This document shows positions 48,937 through 57,817 of a stretch of 64,000 nucleotides of DNA, one piece after another. The stretch covers positions 1 to 64,000 of the forward strand of contig NZ_MVID01000017.1 of NCBI RefSeq assembly GCF_002086815.1, in the 5' to 3' direction. The notes under the pieces are model-generated. The model worked only from the letters and a program-made list of their open reading frames with translations, was not told the origin of the DNA and searched no databases. Position 1 is the first letter of the stretch. Each line of letters starts with the position of its first letter. This DNA comes from Mycolicibacterium parafortuitum (GTDB lineage: Bacteria > Actinomycetota > Actinomycetes > Mycobacteriales > Mycobacteriaceae). Made by a program: the position numbers and the translations under genes.

Positions 48937-49680
48937 TCAGTCCAGACCCGGGGAATCGGCGGGCTCCAGCGCGGTCGCGCGGCGCAGCAGCATGATCAGC
49001 GCGCCCAGCCAGATGCTGAAGATCACCACCGACCACCAGAAGGACAGGGAACCGTTCCACGCGAACGGGCCCGAGTAGTTGACGAACATCTGGGTCGCGA
49101 TCACCTCCGTGACGATCTGCCAGATCGTCACGTAGGCAAACCATTTGGGGAAGATGTCGTTTTTGTCGTAAAGGATCGCGATCGCGAAGACGAGATAGGC
49201 CGCCGAGAAGCAGCCGAGGGACCCGTTGTAGGACAGCATCCCGAGGTCGTAGAGCAGGCTGACGATCTCGGGGTCGCGGTCGACCCGGAACGTCGCCGTC
49301 AGGAAGCACACCGCGACCAGCAGGAAGCCCGGCAGCGCACCCACACCCATGCCACCGATGTAGCCGTAGGCGAACACCTTGCCGACCGACATCCGCATCA
49401 TGTGATACGCGACAAGGCCATTGGTGACCGCCGCGCCGCCGAGCAGGATCAGCAGCAGCACGAAGCCGATCTGGATCGTCAGCGAATTGGTCGCCAGGAA
49501 GTTCACCTTGTCGGCCGCGGTGACATCGGGTCGCGGCGGCGGGGTGACCCGCGCCATCAGGCAGATGATCACCCCGAAAACGGCGTACCAGGCCGGGAAG
49601 AACCAACACACCAGCCGCACATCGCGTTTCCCGCCCGGCGCCTGGCCGTCGGTGACCCGGACGGCATCGAGCAGGCTCAC
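48937..49680 (-). CDS. Polytopic membrane protein of unknown function, copy 2
   Basis: Protein of 247 aa with about six or seven hydrophobic helices. It is clearly related to the gene upstream: both share RDPE in a cytosolic loop, an LLYDLG/LLNDLA pair, FPKW/FPRW and a GPFAWNGSLSFW/GPLAWDGVLSFW motif before the last helix. No heme ligand pattern or known family was recognised. The GTG start overlaps the previous stop (GTGA). Confidence 0.75.
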   Translation of the reverse strand: MSLLDAVRVTDGQAPGGKRDVRLVCWFFPAWYAVFGVIICLMARVTPPPRPDVTAADKVNFLATNSLTIQIGFVLLLILLGGAAVTNGLVAYHMMRMSVGKVFAYGYIGGMGVGALPGFLLVAVCFLTATFRVDRDPEIVSLLYDLGMLSYNGSLGCFSAAYLVFAIAILYDKNDIFPKWFAYVTIWQIVTEVIATQMFVNYSGPFAWNGSLSFWWSVVIFSIWLGALIMLLRRATALEPADSPGLD

Positions 49681-50420
49681 CGGAGCACGCCTTCATCGCG
49701 GGCCTGCCGCAGCACCGCACGGCGCAGCACGAAGAACATCACGACGACGAACACCGCGAACGCGCCGTTGCGCAGCCAGAATGACAGCACGCCATCCCAT
49801 GCCAGCGGCCCGCTGGTGAACACCGCGGCGCCCGCGGCCGGGATCATCGCGATACCGGTGGCCAGCGAGTAGTGCCCGACCCAGCGCGGGAAGACCGGGT
49901 CGGGCCCGTCGTCGAAGTAGACCGCGACGGCCAGCAACACGAACTGGGTGACGACCATGCCGACCGGCGCGATGAACACGATCCAGGCGAGATCGTTGAG
50001 CAGCATGATCAGCTCAGGGTCGCGGGCCGGGCGGAACGCGGCCACCAGGAAGAAGATGTTCGACAACGCGAACGTCGTCGCACCACTGACCACCGCGGTC
50101 AGATAGCAGTACGCGAACACGTGGCTCTGAGTCTTCATCCGCTTCATCTGGGCCACGATCACCATGAAGAACGGCAGGATCATGATGCCGCACAGGTTGA
50201 ACGTCACCTGGCTGAACCGGATCCACGCGGTGTTGTCGGCGTAGAACGATGCGACCTCGTCGGCCGACAGCAGCGGTGACATCGGCGGCCAGAAGCCGGG
50301 GAAGGCCAGCAGCGCCACCAGCAGGATCACACCGACCGCGGGCCCGGTCCACAGACTGACCCACTGCGCCTTGATGTTTCCCGCCTTGGGCAGGTCCTGC
50401 ACCTGTTCCAGGATCTGCAC
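49677..50420 (-). CDS. Polytopic membrane protein of unknown function, copy 1
   Basis: First gene of the operon. The product has about 247 aa and six or seven helices, with the GPLAWDGVLSFW motif shared with copy 2. The start is put at the GTG at 50420 because GGAGG lies five bases upstream. The ATG at 50432 adds four residues but has no such site. Paralogous pairs of this kind often form heterodimers, which is an inference. The facing TetR gene suggests ligand-controlled expression. Confidence 0.75.
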   Translation of the reverse strand: MQILEQVQDLPKAGNIKAQWVSLWTGPAVGVILLVALLAFPGFWPPMSPLLSADEVASFYADNTAWIRFSQVTFNLCGIMILPFFMVIVAQMKRMKTQSHVFAYCYLTAVVSGATTFALSNIFFLVAAFRPARDPELIMLLNDLAWIVFIAPVGMVVTQFVLLAVAVYFDDGPDPVFPRWVGHYSLATGIAMIPAAGAAVFTSGPLAWDGVLSFWLRNGAFAVFVVVMFFVLRRAVLRQARDEGVLR

Positions 50421-50435
50421 CGTGACCTCCATCAG

Positions 50436-50447
50436 TGACTCAAGTCA
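50436..50447. promoter_or_regulatory. Operator-like site 1, TGACTCAAGTCA
   Basis: Near-palindromic 12-mer just before the first membrane-protein gene. Site 2 at 50548 differs by one base (TGATTCAAGTCA). The sequence does not recur in the parts of the window I examined. It is likely bound by the adjacent TetR protein. Confidence 0.6.
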
Positions 50448-50547
50448 GATCGTGTACGCCGACATCCCGCGACCGAAAGTGCCGAAAACCGTTCGCGTAT
50501 CGCGGCTAACGCTAGCGGTCGACGACATCGAACGGAAGCATATTTTC

Positions 50548-50559
50548 TGATTCAAGTCA
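50548..50559. promoter_or_regulatory. Operator-like site 2, TGATTCAAGTCA
   Basis: Matches site 1 at 11 of 12 positions and extends to a palindrome CTGA-TTCAAG-TCAG. It lies 60 bp before the TetR ATG, where it could block that gene's own promoter. The two sites are 112 bp apart. Confidence 0.6.
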
Positions 50560-50618
50560 GTTTGGTTGCCGCTGGGCGTAAGGTCGGAAACCGGGTAGGC
50601 CTCCGAACGGAGCTACAT

Positions 50619-51224
50619 ATGGTGCTGAGAGAGCAGAAATCCGAGCGCGGCCGCAAGGGTCTGCAGACCCGTGAGCGGCTGCTCGGCGCGGCGATCGCCG
50701 AGTTCACCCGTGCCGGTCTGGCCGCCGCCGACATCGGCGCGATCGTGTCGGCGGCCGGGGTCGCGCACGGCACGTTCTTCTTCCACTTCCCCACCAAGGA
50801 ACACGTGCTGCTGGAGCTGGAGCGGCGCGAGCAGGACCGTATCGCCGCCGAACTGACCCGGTCCTACCGGCGCCCGCACGACGTACGGACCACCCTGACC
50901 AAGGCGGTCGACGCACTCGATGGCCTCGAGCGCAGGCTGGGCAACCGATTGTTCAAAGACTTCCTGGCGCTGCACTTTTCGACCACCCGGCCGCCGTCGG
51001 AGGAGTGGACCGCCCACCCGGTGATCGTCGCGGTCGTCGAAGACCTGCAACGCGCCCAGCAGCGTGGCGAGATCCCCGCCGAGGTCGACGTGATGCTCAA
51101 CGGGGTGTCGTTCCTGGTGGGGCTCTACGCCCTGCTGATCACGCTGCCGCCCTCCCCCGCGATCCGCGAACCGGTCGTCGCGGAGTACCTGACCACCTAC
51201 CTGTACGGGCTACGCGCACAATAG
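50619..51224 (+). CDS. TetR-family transcriptional regulator
   Basis: Repressor of 201 aa. The N-terminal helix-turn-helix (TRERLLGAAIAEFTRAGLAA, ADIGAIVSAAGVAHGTFFFHF) is canonical for TetR. The C-terminal ligand-binding domain is unassigned. The ATG at 50619 has GGAG upstream. It is divergent from the four-gene membrane operon with a 198-bp gap that holds two matching operator-like sites. It most likely represses that operon and itself. Confidence 0.9.
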   Translation: MVLREQKSERGRKGLQTRERLLGAAIAEFTRAGLAAADIGAIVSAAGVAHGTFFFHFPTKEHVLLELERREQDRIAAELTRSYRRPHDVRTTLTKAVDALDGLERRLGNRLFKDFLALHFSTTRPPSEEWTAHPVIVAVVEDLQRAQQRGEIPAEVDVMLNGVSFLVGLYALLITLPPSPAIREPVVAEYLTTYLYGLRAQ

Positions 51225-51227
51225 CGC

Positions 51228-52355
51228 TCACGCGGCGCGCCGGGCACGGGTGCCGATCACCGCCTCGTAGTGCCCGACCAGTTCGGTGCAGATCGACGGC
51301 CAGGTGCGGCCCAGCACGCTGCGGCGTGCCGCGACCGAGTAGCGGCGGCGCTCGGCGACCAGATGGTCCACCGACGTCGACAGCCGCTCACCGAACTGGG
51401 CCACCGGCAACAGCAGCCCGGTGCGGTACGACGCGACGAGGTCCCGCGGTCCGCCGGCGTCTGGCGCGATCACCGGCAGACCGGAGGCCATCGCCTCCTG
51501 CACGGCCTGGCAGAACGTCTCGTGTTCGCCGGGGTGCACGAACACGTCCATGCTGGCGTACGCCGCGGCGAGCGCCGGGCCGTACAAGGCGCCGGTGAAC
51601 ACTGCTCGCGGAAAACTGGTTTCGAGTTTGGCGCGGTCGATCCCGTCGCCGACGATCACGACCTGCACGTCGTCCCGGTCGTGCAGCGGCGCCAACCGCT
51701 CGACGTGCTTCTCGGGGGCCAGCCGGCCGACGAACCCGACGATCGGTTTCCCGCCCGGCGACCAGGACCGGCGCAGCGCCTCGTCACGCCACGACGGCGC
51801 GAACCCGGTGACGTCGACGCCGCGTGCCCACCGATGCACCCGTGGCACACCGTGCTCGACAAGGCTTTCCATCGCGGCAGTGGACGGCGCCAGGGTGCGG
51901 TCGGCCTTGCTGTGCAGGCGCCGGGTCCAGGCCCACGACGCCCGGGAGAGCGCACCGGCGCCGTAGCTGCGGGCGAATCCGGCGACGTCGGTCTGGTACA
52001 CCGCGACCGCCGGGACATCGAGATACCGTGCCGCGTGTACGCCGCCCCAGCCGAGCAGTGCGGGCGACGCGAGGTGCACCACGTCGGGGTCGAAGCCGCG
52101 CAGCACACCGGCCATCCGGGGACGTGGAACGCCCAGCGGCAGCGACGTGACCTTCGGGAACATCGCCGACGGCACGCGGTGCACGCGGACCCCGGCGTGC
52201 ACCCGGTCGGCGGCCGGTTGTCCGCGCGGCGTATCCGGGGCGATGACCAGCACCTCGTGGCCGGTGCGGCGCAGGTGCTCGATCACCCGCAGCACCGAGT
52301 TGGTGACGCCGTTGACATTCGGGAGGAACGATTCTGCGACGATTGCGACGCGCAC
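51228..52355 (-). CDS. mgtA: GDP-mannose-dependent alpha-mannosyltransferase MgtA (GT4)
   Basis: GT-B enzyme of 375 aa of the Rv0557 type, first called PimB and later MgtA. It transfers mannose to a glycolipid acceptor in envelope lipid synthesis. The N-terminus (MRVAIVAESFLPNVNGVTNS) is characteristic. VGFVGRLAPEKHVERL starts the donor domain, and the E-x7-E motif is HPGEHETFCQAVQEA near 290. Its place between menG and the Rv0556-like gene matches M. tuberculosis. It is convergent with the TetR gene, 3 bp away. Confidence 0.93.
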   Translation of the reverse strand: MRVAIVAESFLPNVNGVTNSVLRVIEHLRRTGHEVLVIAPDTPRGQPAADRVHAGVRVHRVPSAMFPKVTSLPLGVPRPRMAGVLRGFDPDVVHLASPALLGWGGVHAARYLDVPAVAVYQTDVAGFARSYGAGALSRASWAWTRRLHSKADRTLAPSTAAMESLVEHGVPRVHRWARGVDVTGFAPSWRDEALRRSWSPGGKPIVGFVGRLAPEKHVERLAPLHDRDDVQVVIVGDGIDRAKLETSFPRAVFTGALYGPALAAAYASMDVFVHPGEHETFCQAVQEAMASGLPVIAPDAGGPRDLVASYRTGLLLPVAQFGERLSTSVDHLVAERRRYSVAARRSVLGRTWPSICTELVGHYEAVIGTRARRAA

Positions 52356-52480
52356 ACCGCGACAGTGACAGCGTCACCTGTCGGCAAGGTTGCGCCCAGG
52401 GATATGTCGCACGAAGAACGGGTGCGGCGCCGGCACACGAAAAGCGTGCCTGCCGGTCGGACCGCTGTGAGGATGGTGCC

Positions 52481-53161
52481 ATGCGTCTGCTACGCCCGCT
52501 GGTCGCGCTCACCACGCTCGGACTGCTGCTCGGCGCGGTCGGCTGCGCCCGCGAGGTCACCGGCAGCCCGGCGGCCCCGGCGCCGGCCCCGTTGGCGTTG
52601 TCCGAGGACGGCTACGGCATCGTCGCGGGATTCGGCGACGCCCCCGCCAGGATCGAGATCTACGCCGAGCCGCAGTGCAGCCACTGCGCCGACCTGCAGC
52701 GCGAGTTCGGCGACCGGCTGGCTTACCACGTCGCCGTCGGAGACCTGCAGGTCACCTACCGTCCGCTGACGTTCCTCGACGACGACTACGACGGATACTC
52801 GTCCACGGTGGCCAACGCGTTGTTCGCCGCCGCCGAGGCGATCGACGACTCCGCGGCCACCGGCACGCAGTTTCAGCGCTTCGTCGAACAGTTGTGGGTG
52901 AACCAGGATCCCGGCGGGCAACCGTTCTCCGGCGACGAACTGTTCGCCATGGCCGTCGACGCCGGGATCCCGGAAAGGGTGGCCGAGCACCTGGCGGGCC
53001 CGCAGGAGGCCGTCGACATCGTCGACATGGAGAACACCAACTTCGACCTGCTCTTCGAGGTCGACCAGATCAACACCGGCACCCCGACCGTGTACGACCT
53101 CGACGCCGGGGAGAAGATCGACCTCGCCGAAGGCTGGCTCGACGAACTGGTCGGACCCTAG
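52481..53161 (+). CDS. DsbA/thioredoxin-like lipoprotein
   Basis: Exported lipoprotein of 226 aa. The signal peptide ends in a lipobox (LLGAVGC) with the lipidated Cys at 22. The thioredoxin fold has the redox motif CSHC at 66-69 in the AEPQCSHCADLQREF context, typical of DsbA-like disulphide oxidoreductases, and a cis-proline region NTGTPTVYD near the end. It should act on the outer face of the membrane. The ATG has GAGG upstream. It is convergent with the Rv0556-like gene, overlapping by 4 bp. Confidence 0.88.
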   Translation: MRLLRPLVALTTLGLLLGAVGCAREVTGSPAAPAPAPLALSEDGYGIVAGFGDAPARIEIYAEPQCSHCADLQREFGDRLAYHVAVGDLQVTYRPLTFLDDDYDGYSSTVANALFAAAEAIDDSAATGTQFQRFVEQLWVNQDPGGQPFSGDELFAMAVDAGIPERVAEHLAGPQEAVDIVDMENTNFDLLFEVDQINTGTPTVYDLDAGEKIDLAEGWLDELVGP

Positions 53162-53667
53162 ACCTCGACCCGGCGGGTGCGCCGCTCGATCAGCACCGTC
53201 GCGCCGAGTGCCGCCGCGGCGATCAGCCAGGCGACCACCGCGATCGAGCCGGCCGGGATGATCGCCAGCGACGCGTTGCGGTGCTGCACCCGCACCAGAT
53301 CCGGGTTGTTGACGTCGTATTCGACGTAGATACGCATCCCGTTTTCCAGTTCGGACGGGTAGAGCACCCCGAGCTCGGGACGATAGGTGATCCGGTCGGG
53401 GGTGACGAACTCGATGGTCGAGCGCCTCGGCCCGGCATCGAGCACGGTGGCCTCGGCGACGCCCATGTGCCGTTCGATCTGCCGGTCGTTGCGCCAGGCC
53501 CCGAACACCAACAGGATCGACTGCAGGGTGACCAGACAGGCCAGCACCACGATCCCGATCCGGATGCGGCGGAACACCTTCGCGGTACGGTCCTCGTCGT
53601 GGGTGCCGAAGAAGAACGCGGCGAGCTGCGGACGCGCCCTGTCCCACAACGCTTTCGCGTCGATCAC
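53158..53667 (-). CDS. DUF3592-type membrane protein (Rv0556-like)
   Basis: Membrane protein of 169 aa with two helices (about 35-55 and 130-155) around an extracytoplasmic beta-rich domain (EFVTPDRITYRPELGV, MRIYVEYDVNNPDLVRV), fitting DUF3592. Function unknown. The GTG at 53667 overlaps the menD stop (GTGA), so it is co-translated with menD. The position matches Rv0556, next to menD. A regulatory or assembly role in quinone synthesis is only an inference. Confidence 0.82.
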   Translation of the reverse strand: MIDAKALWDRARPQLAAFFFGTHDEDRTAKVFRRIRIGIVVLACLVTLQSILLVFGAWRNDRQIERHMGVAEATVLDAGPRRSTIEFVTPDRITYRPELGVLYPSELENGMRIYVEYDVNNPDLVRVQHRNASLAIIPAGSIAVVAWLIAAAALGATVLIERRTRRVEV

Positions 53668-55313
53668 AGGCTCGCCTTGATCGACGCGTGCAGCGCCCGC
53701 AGCGAGGACCGGTCGGCCTTGACCTCCAGCACCCGCATCCCGTCGAAGTCCTCCTCGAGCGCGGCCGCCAGCTCGGCGGCCTCGATCTGGGAGCTCTCCA
53801 CGTGATAGGCCCGGCACAACGCGCCGACGTCGACGTCGTGCGGGGTGCCGAAGATCCGCGACGACACGTCGGAGAACCGCGGATCGCCCTGTTCGAGCAG
53901 CTCGAAGATGCCACCGCCGTTGTCGTTGGACACCACGATGGTCAGTTTGCGCGGGGTCGGCTCCGTCGGGCCGACGAGCAGACCTGAACTGTCGTGCACG
54001 AACGTCAGATCCCCGATCAGCGCCACCGTGCGTCCGCCGTTAGCGCGTTCGTGCGCCAGTGCCGCGCCGATCGCCGTCGACACCGTGCCGTCGATCCCGG
54101 CGACACCGCGGTTCGAACGCACCTTCACGTCGTCGGTGTTGAAGCCCACCAGCGCCATGTCCCGCACCGGGTTCGACGCGCCGAGCACCAACTGGTCACC
54201 GGGACGCAGCGCATCGGCGACCACCGCCGCCACGTGCAGCCCCGTCGTCAGCGGGTGCGCGGCGAGCTGGTTGCGCACCGCGTCGATGGCGTGCCGGTGC
54301 ACTTCGGCGCAGCGGCGCAACCACGCCGGCGACGCCGCACCGCTGGTGACGGCCCGGGTGCCGGTGGCCTGCGAGTTGCCCGACACGTCGGGCCAGCGCG
54401 GCCCGGTGGTCAGCGCGAACACCGGGACCGCCGGGTCGGCCAGCAGCGCCGACACCGGACGGTGCAGCGTGGGACGGCCCAGCATGATCACCTGCTTGGG
54501 CCGAATCAGGTTCAGCGCCAACGGGTGCAGCGGGGTGGCCGCATGTGGTGCGGTGGGCTCGGCGACCGTCGGCAGGTGCGCGAGGTTCGGGTGCACACCC
54601 GCGCCGTGCCCGGCGATCACGACAGTGTCCGGGGTCAGATCGATCTCGAGCGGCTGGTCGAACGTGACGGGCGGGGTGTGGGTCCACGACCTGCCGTCGG
54701 GACGGCCGTCGGGGGCGTAGGGCACCGCCGGTGCGGCGCCCGGGTCCGCGTCGGGCACCAGCGGCTCCCGCAGCGGGATGTCGAACTGCACGGGTCCGGC
54801 GTTGGCCGACCGGGAACCCGTGGCGGCCACCAGAACTCGGCAGGTGGCCGAGCGCCACTGGGCGTTGAGCGACTCCATGTCGGCGTGCTCCTCGGCCAGG
54901 CCGAGGCTGATGCTGGCCCGCACCTGGGTGCCGAAATAGCCGAGCTGCTCGAAGGTCTGGTTCGCGCCGGTGCCGAGCAGCTCGTAGGGCCGGTTGGCGG
55001 TCAGCACGATCAGCGGCACCCGGGCGTAGTTGGCCTCGACCACCGCGGGCCCGAGATTGGCGACCGCGGTGCCGGAGGTCATCGCGACGCAGACCGGGGC
55101 CCGCTCGGCGACGGCGAGCCCGACGGCCAGGAACCCGGCGGTGCGCTCGTCGATGCGCACGTGCAGCCGCAACCGGCCCGCGCGGTCGGCGTCGTGCAGC
55201 GCGAACGCCAGCGGCGCGTTGCGCGACCCGGGGCACAGCACGACGTCGCGGACACCGCCGCGGATCAGTTCGTCGACGACCACCCGAGCCTGCGCCGTCG
55301 AAGGGTTCACCAT
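53664..55313 (-). CDS. menD: MenD: SEPHCHC synthase
   Basis: ThDP-dependent synthase of 549 aa. It joins isochorismate and 2-oxoglutarate, the first committed step of menaquinone synthesis. The N-terminal ThDP-binding Glu region reads CPGSRNAPLAFALHDADRAG near 27-46. The substrate loop SGTAVANLGPAVVEANYARVP and C-terminal cofactor segment IGDLTFVHDSSGLLVGP with NDNGGGIFELLEQ are intact. The start ATG overlaps the bpoC stop by one base (TAATG). The frame is open to 55973 but only in antisense-like sequence. Confidence 0.96.
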   Translation of the reverse strand: MVNPSTAQARVVVDELIRGGVRDVVLCPGSRNAPLAFALHDADRAGRLRLHVRIDERTAGFLAVGLAVAERAPVCVAMTSGTAVANLGPAVVEANYARVPLIVLTANRPYELLGTGANQTFEQLGYFGTQVRASISLGLAEEHADMESLNAQWRSATCRVLVAATGSRSANAGPVQFDIPLREPLVPDADPGAAPAVPYAPDGRPDGRSWTHTPPVTFDQPLEIDLTPDTVVIAGHGAGVHPNLAHLPTVAEPTAPHAATPLHPLALNLIRPKQVIMLGRPTLHRPVSALLADPAVPVFALTTGPRWPDVSGNSQATGTRAVTSGAASPAWLRRCAEVHRHAIDAVRNQLAAHPLTTGLHVAAVVADALRPGDQLVLGASNPVRDMALVGFNTDDVKVRSNRGVAGIDGTVSTAIGAALAHERANGGRTVALIGDLTFVHDSSGLLVGPTEPTPRKLTIVVSNDNGGGIFELLEQGDPRFSDVSSRIFGTPHDVDVGALCRAYHVESSQIEAAELAAALEEDFDGMRVLEVKADRSSLRALHASIKASL

Positions 55314-56095
55314 TACAGGGTATCGGCGAAGAAATTGAGGATCGCGGTGTTGACGACCTCGGGCTTCTCGATGAATCCCAGGTGACCAGTGTCCGGGATC
55401 TCCAGGAAGCGGCCGTTGGGCAGCGCGTTGGCGACCTCGCGGCCGAGGTGCGGCGGCAGCACCACGTCGTCGGCGAACCCGATCACCAGCGCCGGGGTGG
55501 TGATGGACTGGTAGGCCGCCAGCCGGCTCTCCAGCGGCGCGACGCTCAGCTGGGTTCTGATCCCCGGCGTCGGCTTCTGCGGCCACATCGTGAACATGTC
55601 GATCCAGTCCCGGACCGCATGCTCGTCGTTCAGGGTCTTCGGCGAAAAGCTTTCCAGCAAACGCACTTTGGCGTCGAACTCGGCGGGCAGGTCGATACCG
55701 GAGTCGGCCAGCGCCCGCTCTCCCTGCCAGAAGAACTCGCGGGTGCGGTCGTGGCGGCCACGGGTGGCCATCAGCACCGCCGAGCGCACCAGCTCGGGGC
55801 GGGCGACCATCAGTTCCTGCGCGATGAACGATCCCATCGACACCCCGACGATGCGCACCGGCGCCAGGTCGAGCTTCTCGATCAGCGCGGCGGTGTCGGC
55901 GACCATCGTCTCGGTGGTGAACCCGTCGGCGTTCTCGGTGGCGCCGATGCCCCGGTTGTCGAACGTCACACATCGGTAGCCGGCGCGGGCGAACACCGGC
56001 ACCTGGTGCAGGTGCCAGGTGCGTCCCGCACCCCCACGACCTGCGATGAAGAGCACCGGATCGCCGGTACCGCGCTCGTCGTATGCCAAATTCAC
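55313..56095 (-). CDS. bpoC: BpoC-like alpha/beta hydrolase
   Basis: Hydrolase of 260 aa corresponding to Rv0554. The nucleophile elbow is GVSMGS with Ser86, the acid lies in GFADDVVLPPH near 205 and the catalytic His is in DTGHLGF near 237. Named a putative peroxidase in M. tuberculosis; a MenH-like role in the pathway has been considered because of its place beside menD, but this is not proven. It is coupled to menD by TAATG. Confidence 0.9.
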   Translation of the reverse strand: MNLAYDERGTGDPVLFIAGRGGAGRTWHLHQVPVFARAGYRCVTFDNRGIGATENADGFTTETMVADTAALIEKLDLAPVRIVGVSMGSFIAQELMVARPELVRSAVLMATRGRHDRTREFFWQGERALADSGIDLPAEFDAKVRLLESFSPKTLNDEHAVRDWIDMFTMWPQKPTPGIRTQLSVAPLESRLAAYQSITTPALVIGFADDVVLPPHLGREVANALPNGRFLEIPDTGHLGFIEKPEVVNTAILNFFADTL

Positions 56096-56211
56096 CCCGC
56101 CGACGGTACTCAGTTGTGAATCGGGCGCGCTAATCCACCCTGAACGTCGCTTTGCGCGCCGAATCCGCAGGGGATGGAACCGTGGGGCCCGTTCACTGCG
56201 TCCGAACGGAC

Positions 56212-57072
56212 ATGATGAACGACTATCTGCGGCACCAGGACGGCGTGATCACGCTTGACCAGGCTCGTGCCTCGGGCTTGAGCGCACGCGCCGTGCAACT
56301 GCGGGTGCGCTCAGGTCAGTGGAAGCGCTGCGGGCGGGGTGTGTACTTCGCCGACGACCGACTCTTCACCGACGAGGCCCGGATCCGGGCGACCGTATGG
56401 AGTTACGGGGTGCACGCGGCTGCCAGCGGGCTGACCGCGGCCCGGTGGCACGGGTTGACGCAATTCACTCCGGAAGTGCTGGAGGTGACAGTGCCTCGCG
56501 ACAGCCACGGGCGCCGGCACCCCGGCAGCCGAGTGCGCCGGCGCGACCTCGACCCAGTCGACGTCGTGGAGAAGCGCGGGGTGCGCGTGACGGCGATGCC
56601 ACTGACCGTCGTCGAGGCTTCCGCGCGGTCCCAGAGCGGGATGAAACTCATGGACAACGCGTTGCAACGACACGTCGACCTGAACAGCCTGTGGTGGTCT
56701 CATCTGCGAAACAAGGGACGCACGGGTGCCCCACGTGCGCGGCGGCTGCTCCAGACGGCCTCCGGCGGCGCCCGCTCACACGCCGAGCGATTGCTGCACA
56801 AACTCCTGCGCGAGGCGGGCATCACCGGCTGGAAAAGCAACTATCGGGTTGCTGGTTATCGCGTCGACGTTGGGTTCCCGGGCCCGCGAGTCGCCATCGA
56901 GGTCGACGGGTACGCGTTCCACAGTGGCGCGGAAGCATTCCAGATCGACCGCGAGCGCCAGAACGCAATCGTGATCCGCGACTGGCAGGTCCTGCGATTC
57001 ACCTGGCTGGACCTCACCGAGTACCCCGAACGGGTGATCGCGGTAGTCCGCGCGGCAATTACGGCGCGCTAA
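56212..57072 (+). CDS. AbiEi-type N-terminal domain fused to DUF559 (Vsr-like) domain
   Basis: Protein of 286 aa. The N-terminal winged-helix region (YLRHQDGVITLDQARASGLS, GVYFADDRLFTD) matches the AbiEi-family antitoxin domain. The C-terminal 100 residues form a DUF559/Vsr-like nuclease fold: KSNYRVAGYRVDVGFPGPRVAIEVDG carries the D-x(n)-E-V-D pattern, followed by QNAIVIRDWQVLRFTW. This pairing is widespread in Actinobacteria and often has no toxin gene beside it, as here. It interrupts the menC-bpoC spacing seen in M. tuberculosis. Start is the first of two ATGs at 56212. Confidence 0.82.
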   Translation: MMNDYLRHQDGVITLDQARASGLSARAVQLRVRSGQWKRCGRGVYFADDRLFTDEARIRATVWSYGVHAAASGLTAARWHGLTQFTPEVLEVTVPRDSHGRRHPGSRVRRRDLDPVDVVEKRGVRVTAMPLTVVEASARSQSGMKLMDNALQRHVDLNSLWWSHLRNKGRTGAPRARRLLQTASGGARSHAERLLHKLLREAGITGWKSNYRVAGYRVDVGFPGPRVAIEVDGYAFHSGAEAFQIDRERQNAIVIRDWQVLRFTWLDLTEYPERVIAVVRAAITAR

Positions 57073-57799
57073 GCGACGCGTGACGTCGTTTTCCGCGCCG
57101 GATCCGCTTCAGGGCGGCATCCCACAGCAGGCCCCCCGACGCGGCCAGCGCGCTCGGATTGGCCAGTTCCTTGCCCATCATCGCGGTGGCCAGCGCTTTC
57201 GTGCTCGCCGACGCCTTGGACAGGTGGCCGGAGTCGAACGGCGGCTGCGGGTCGTACTCGATGGACAGCTGGATGGCTTTCGCCTTGGCTTCTCCGGCGA
57301 TGCGCCCGGCCAGCCACAGCCCGAGGTCGATACCCGCCGACACTCCGGCCGCGGTCACCGTCTTCGGGTCGGCCTCGACGATGCGCTGGTCGGCGACCGG
57401 GATCGCGCCGAGCGTCTTGAGAACGGGCAGCGCCGCCCAGTGCGAGGTCGCGCGCTTGCCGTCCAGCACGCCCGCGGCGGCGAGGATCACCGATCCCGAG
57501 CACACCGACGTCGTCCACGTCGACGTCTCGTGTGCCCGGCGCACCCAGTCGAGCACCTTCTCGTCACGCGAGTGCTCGATGGTCGCGAAGCCGCCCGGAA
57601 TCAGGATGATGTCCGGCGACGGCGTCTCGTCGAACGAGTGCGTGGCCCCGATGAGCAGCACGTGCGAGTCGGCCGCGATCGGTCCCGGCTCGTGCCACAC
57701 GAACCGGACCTCGGCGTCGGGCAGCCACCGCAGGCTCTCGTAGGGGCCGATGAAGTCCAGCGCGGTGAACCCCGGGTAGAGCATGATCGCGACCTGCAT
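57059..57799 (-). CDS. DJ-1/PfpI-family protein, isonitrile hydratase-like
   Basis: Protein of 246 aa with the glutamine-amidotransferase-like fold. The nucleophile elbow is SVCSGS (Cys near 99) and the acidic residue lies in YESLRWLP near 20; DIILIPGGFAT and HWAALPVLKTLG complete the core. An extra C-terminal helix of about 40 residues is present. Similar proteins are isonitrile hydratases, but the activity here is not shown. It begins 19 bp after a broken GlxA regulator, suggesting a former regulator-target pair. Its end overlaps the AbiEi gene by 14 bp. Confidence 0.82.
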   Translation of the reverse strand: MQVAIMLYPGFTALDFIGPYESLRWLPDAEVRFVWHEPGPIAADSHVLLIGATHSFDETPSPDIILIPGGFATIEHSRDEKVLDWVRRAHETSTWTTSVCSGSVILAAAGVLDGKRATSHWAALPVLKTLGAIPVADQRIVEADPKTVTAAGVSAGIDLGLWLAGRIAGEAKAKAIQLSIEYDPQPPFDSGHLSKASASTKALATAMMGKELANPSALAASGGLLWDAALKRIRRGKRRHASLSAP

Positions 57800-57817
57800 G
57801 GTGAATCCTCCTGTGTG

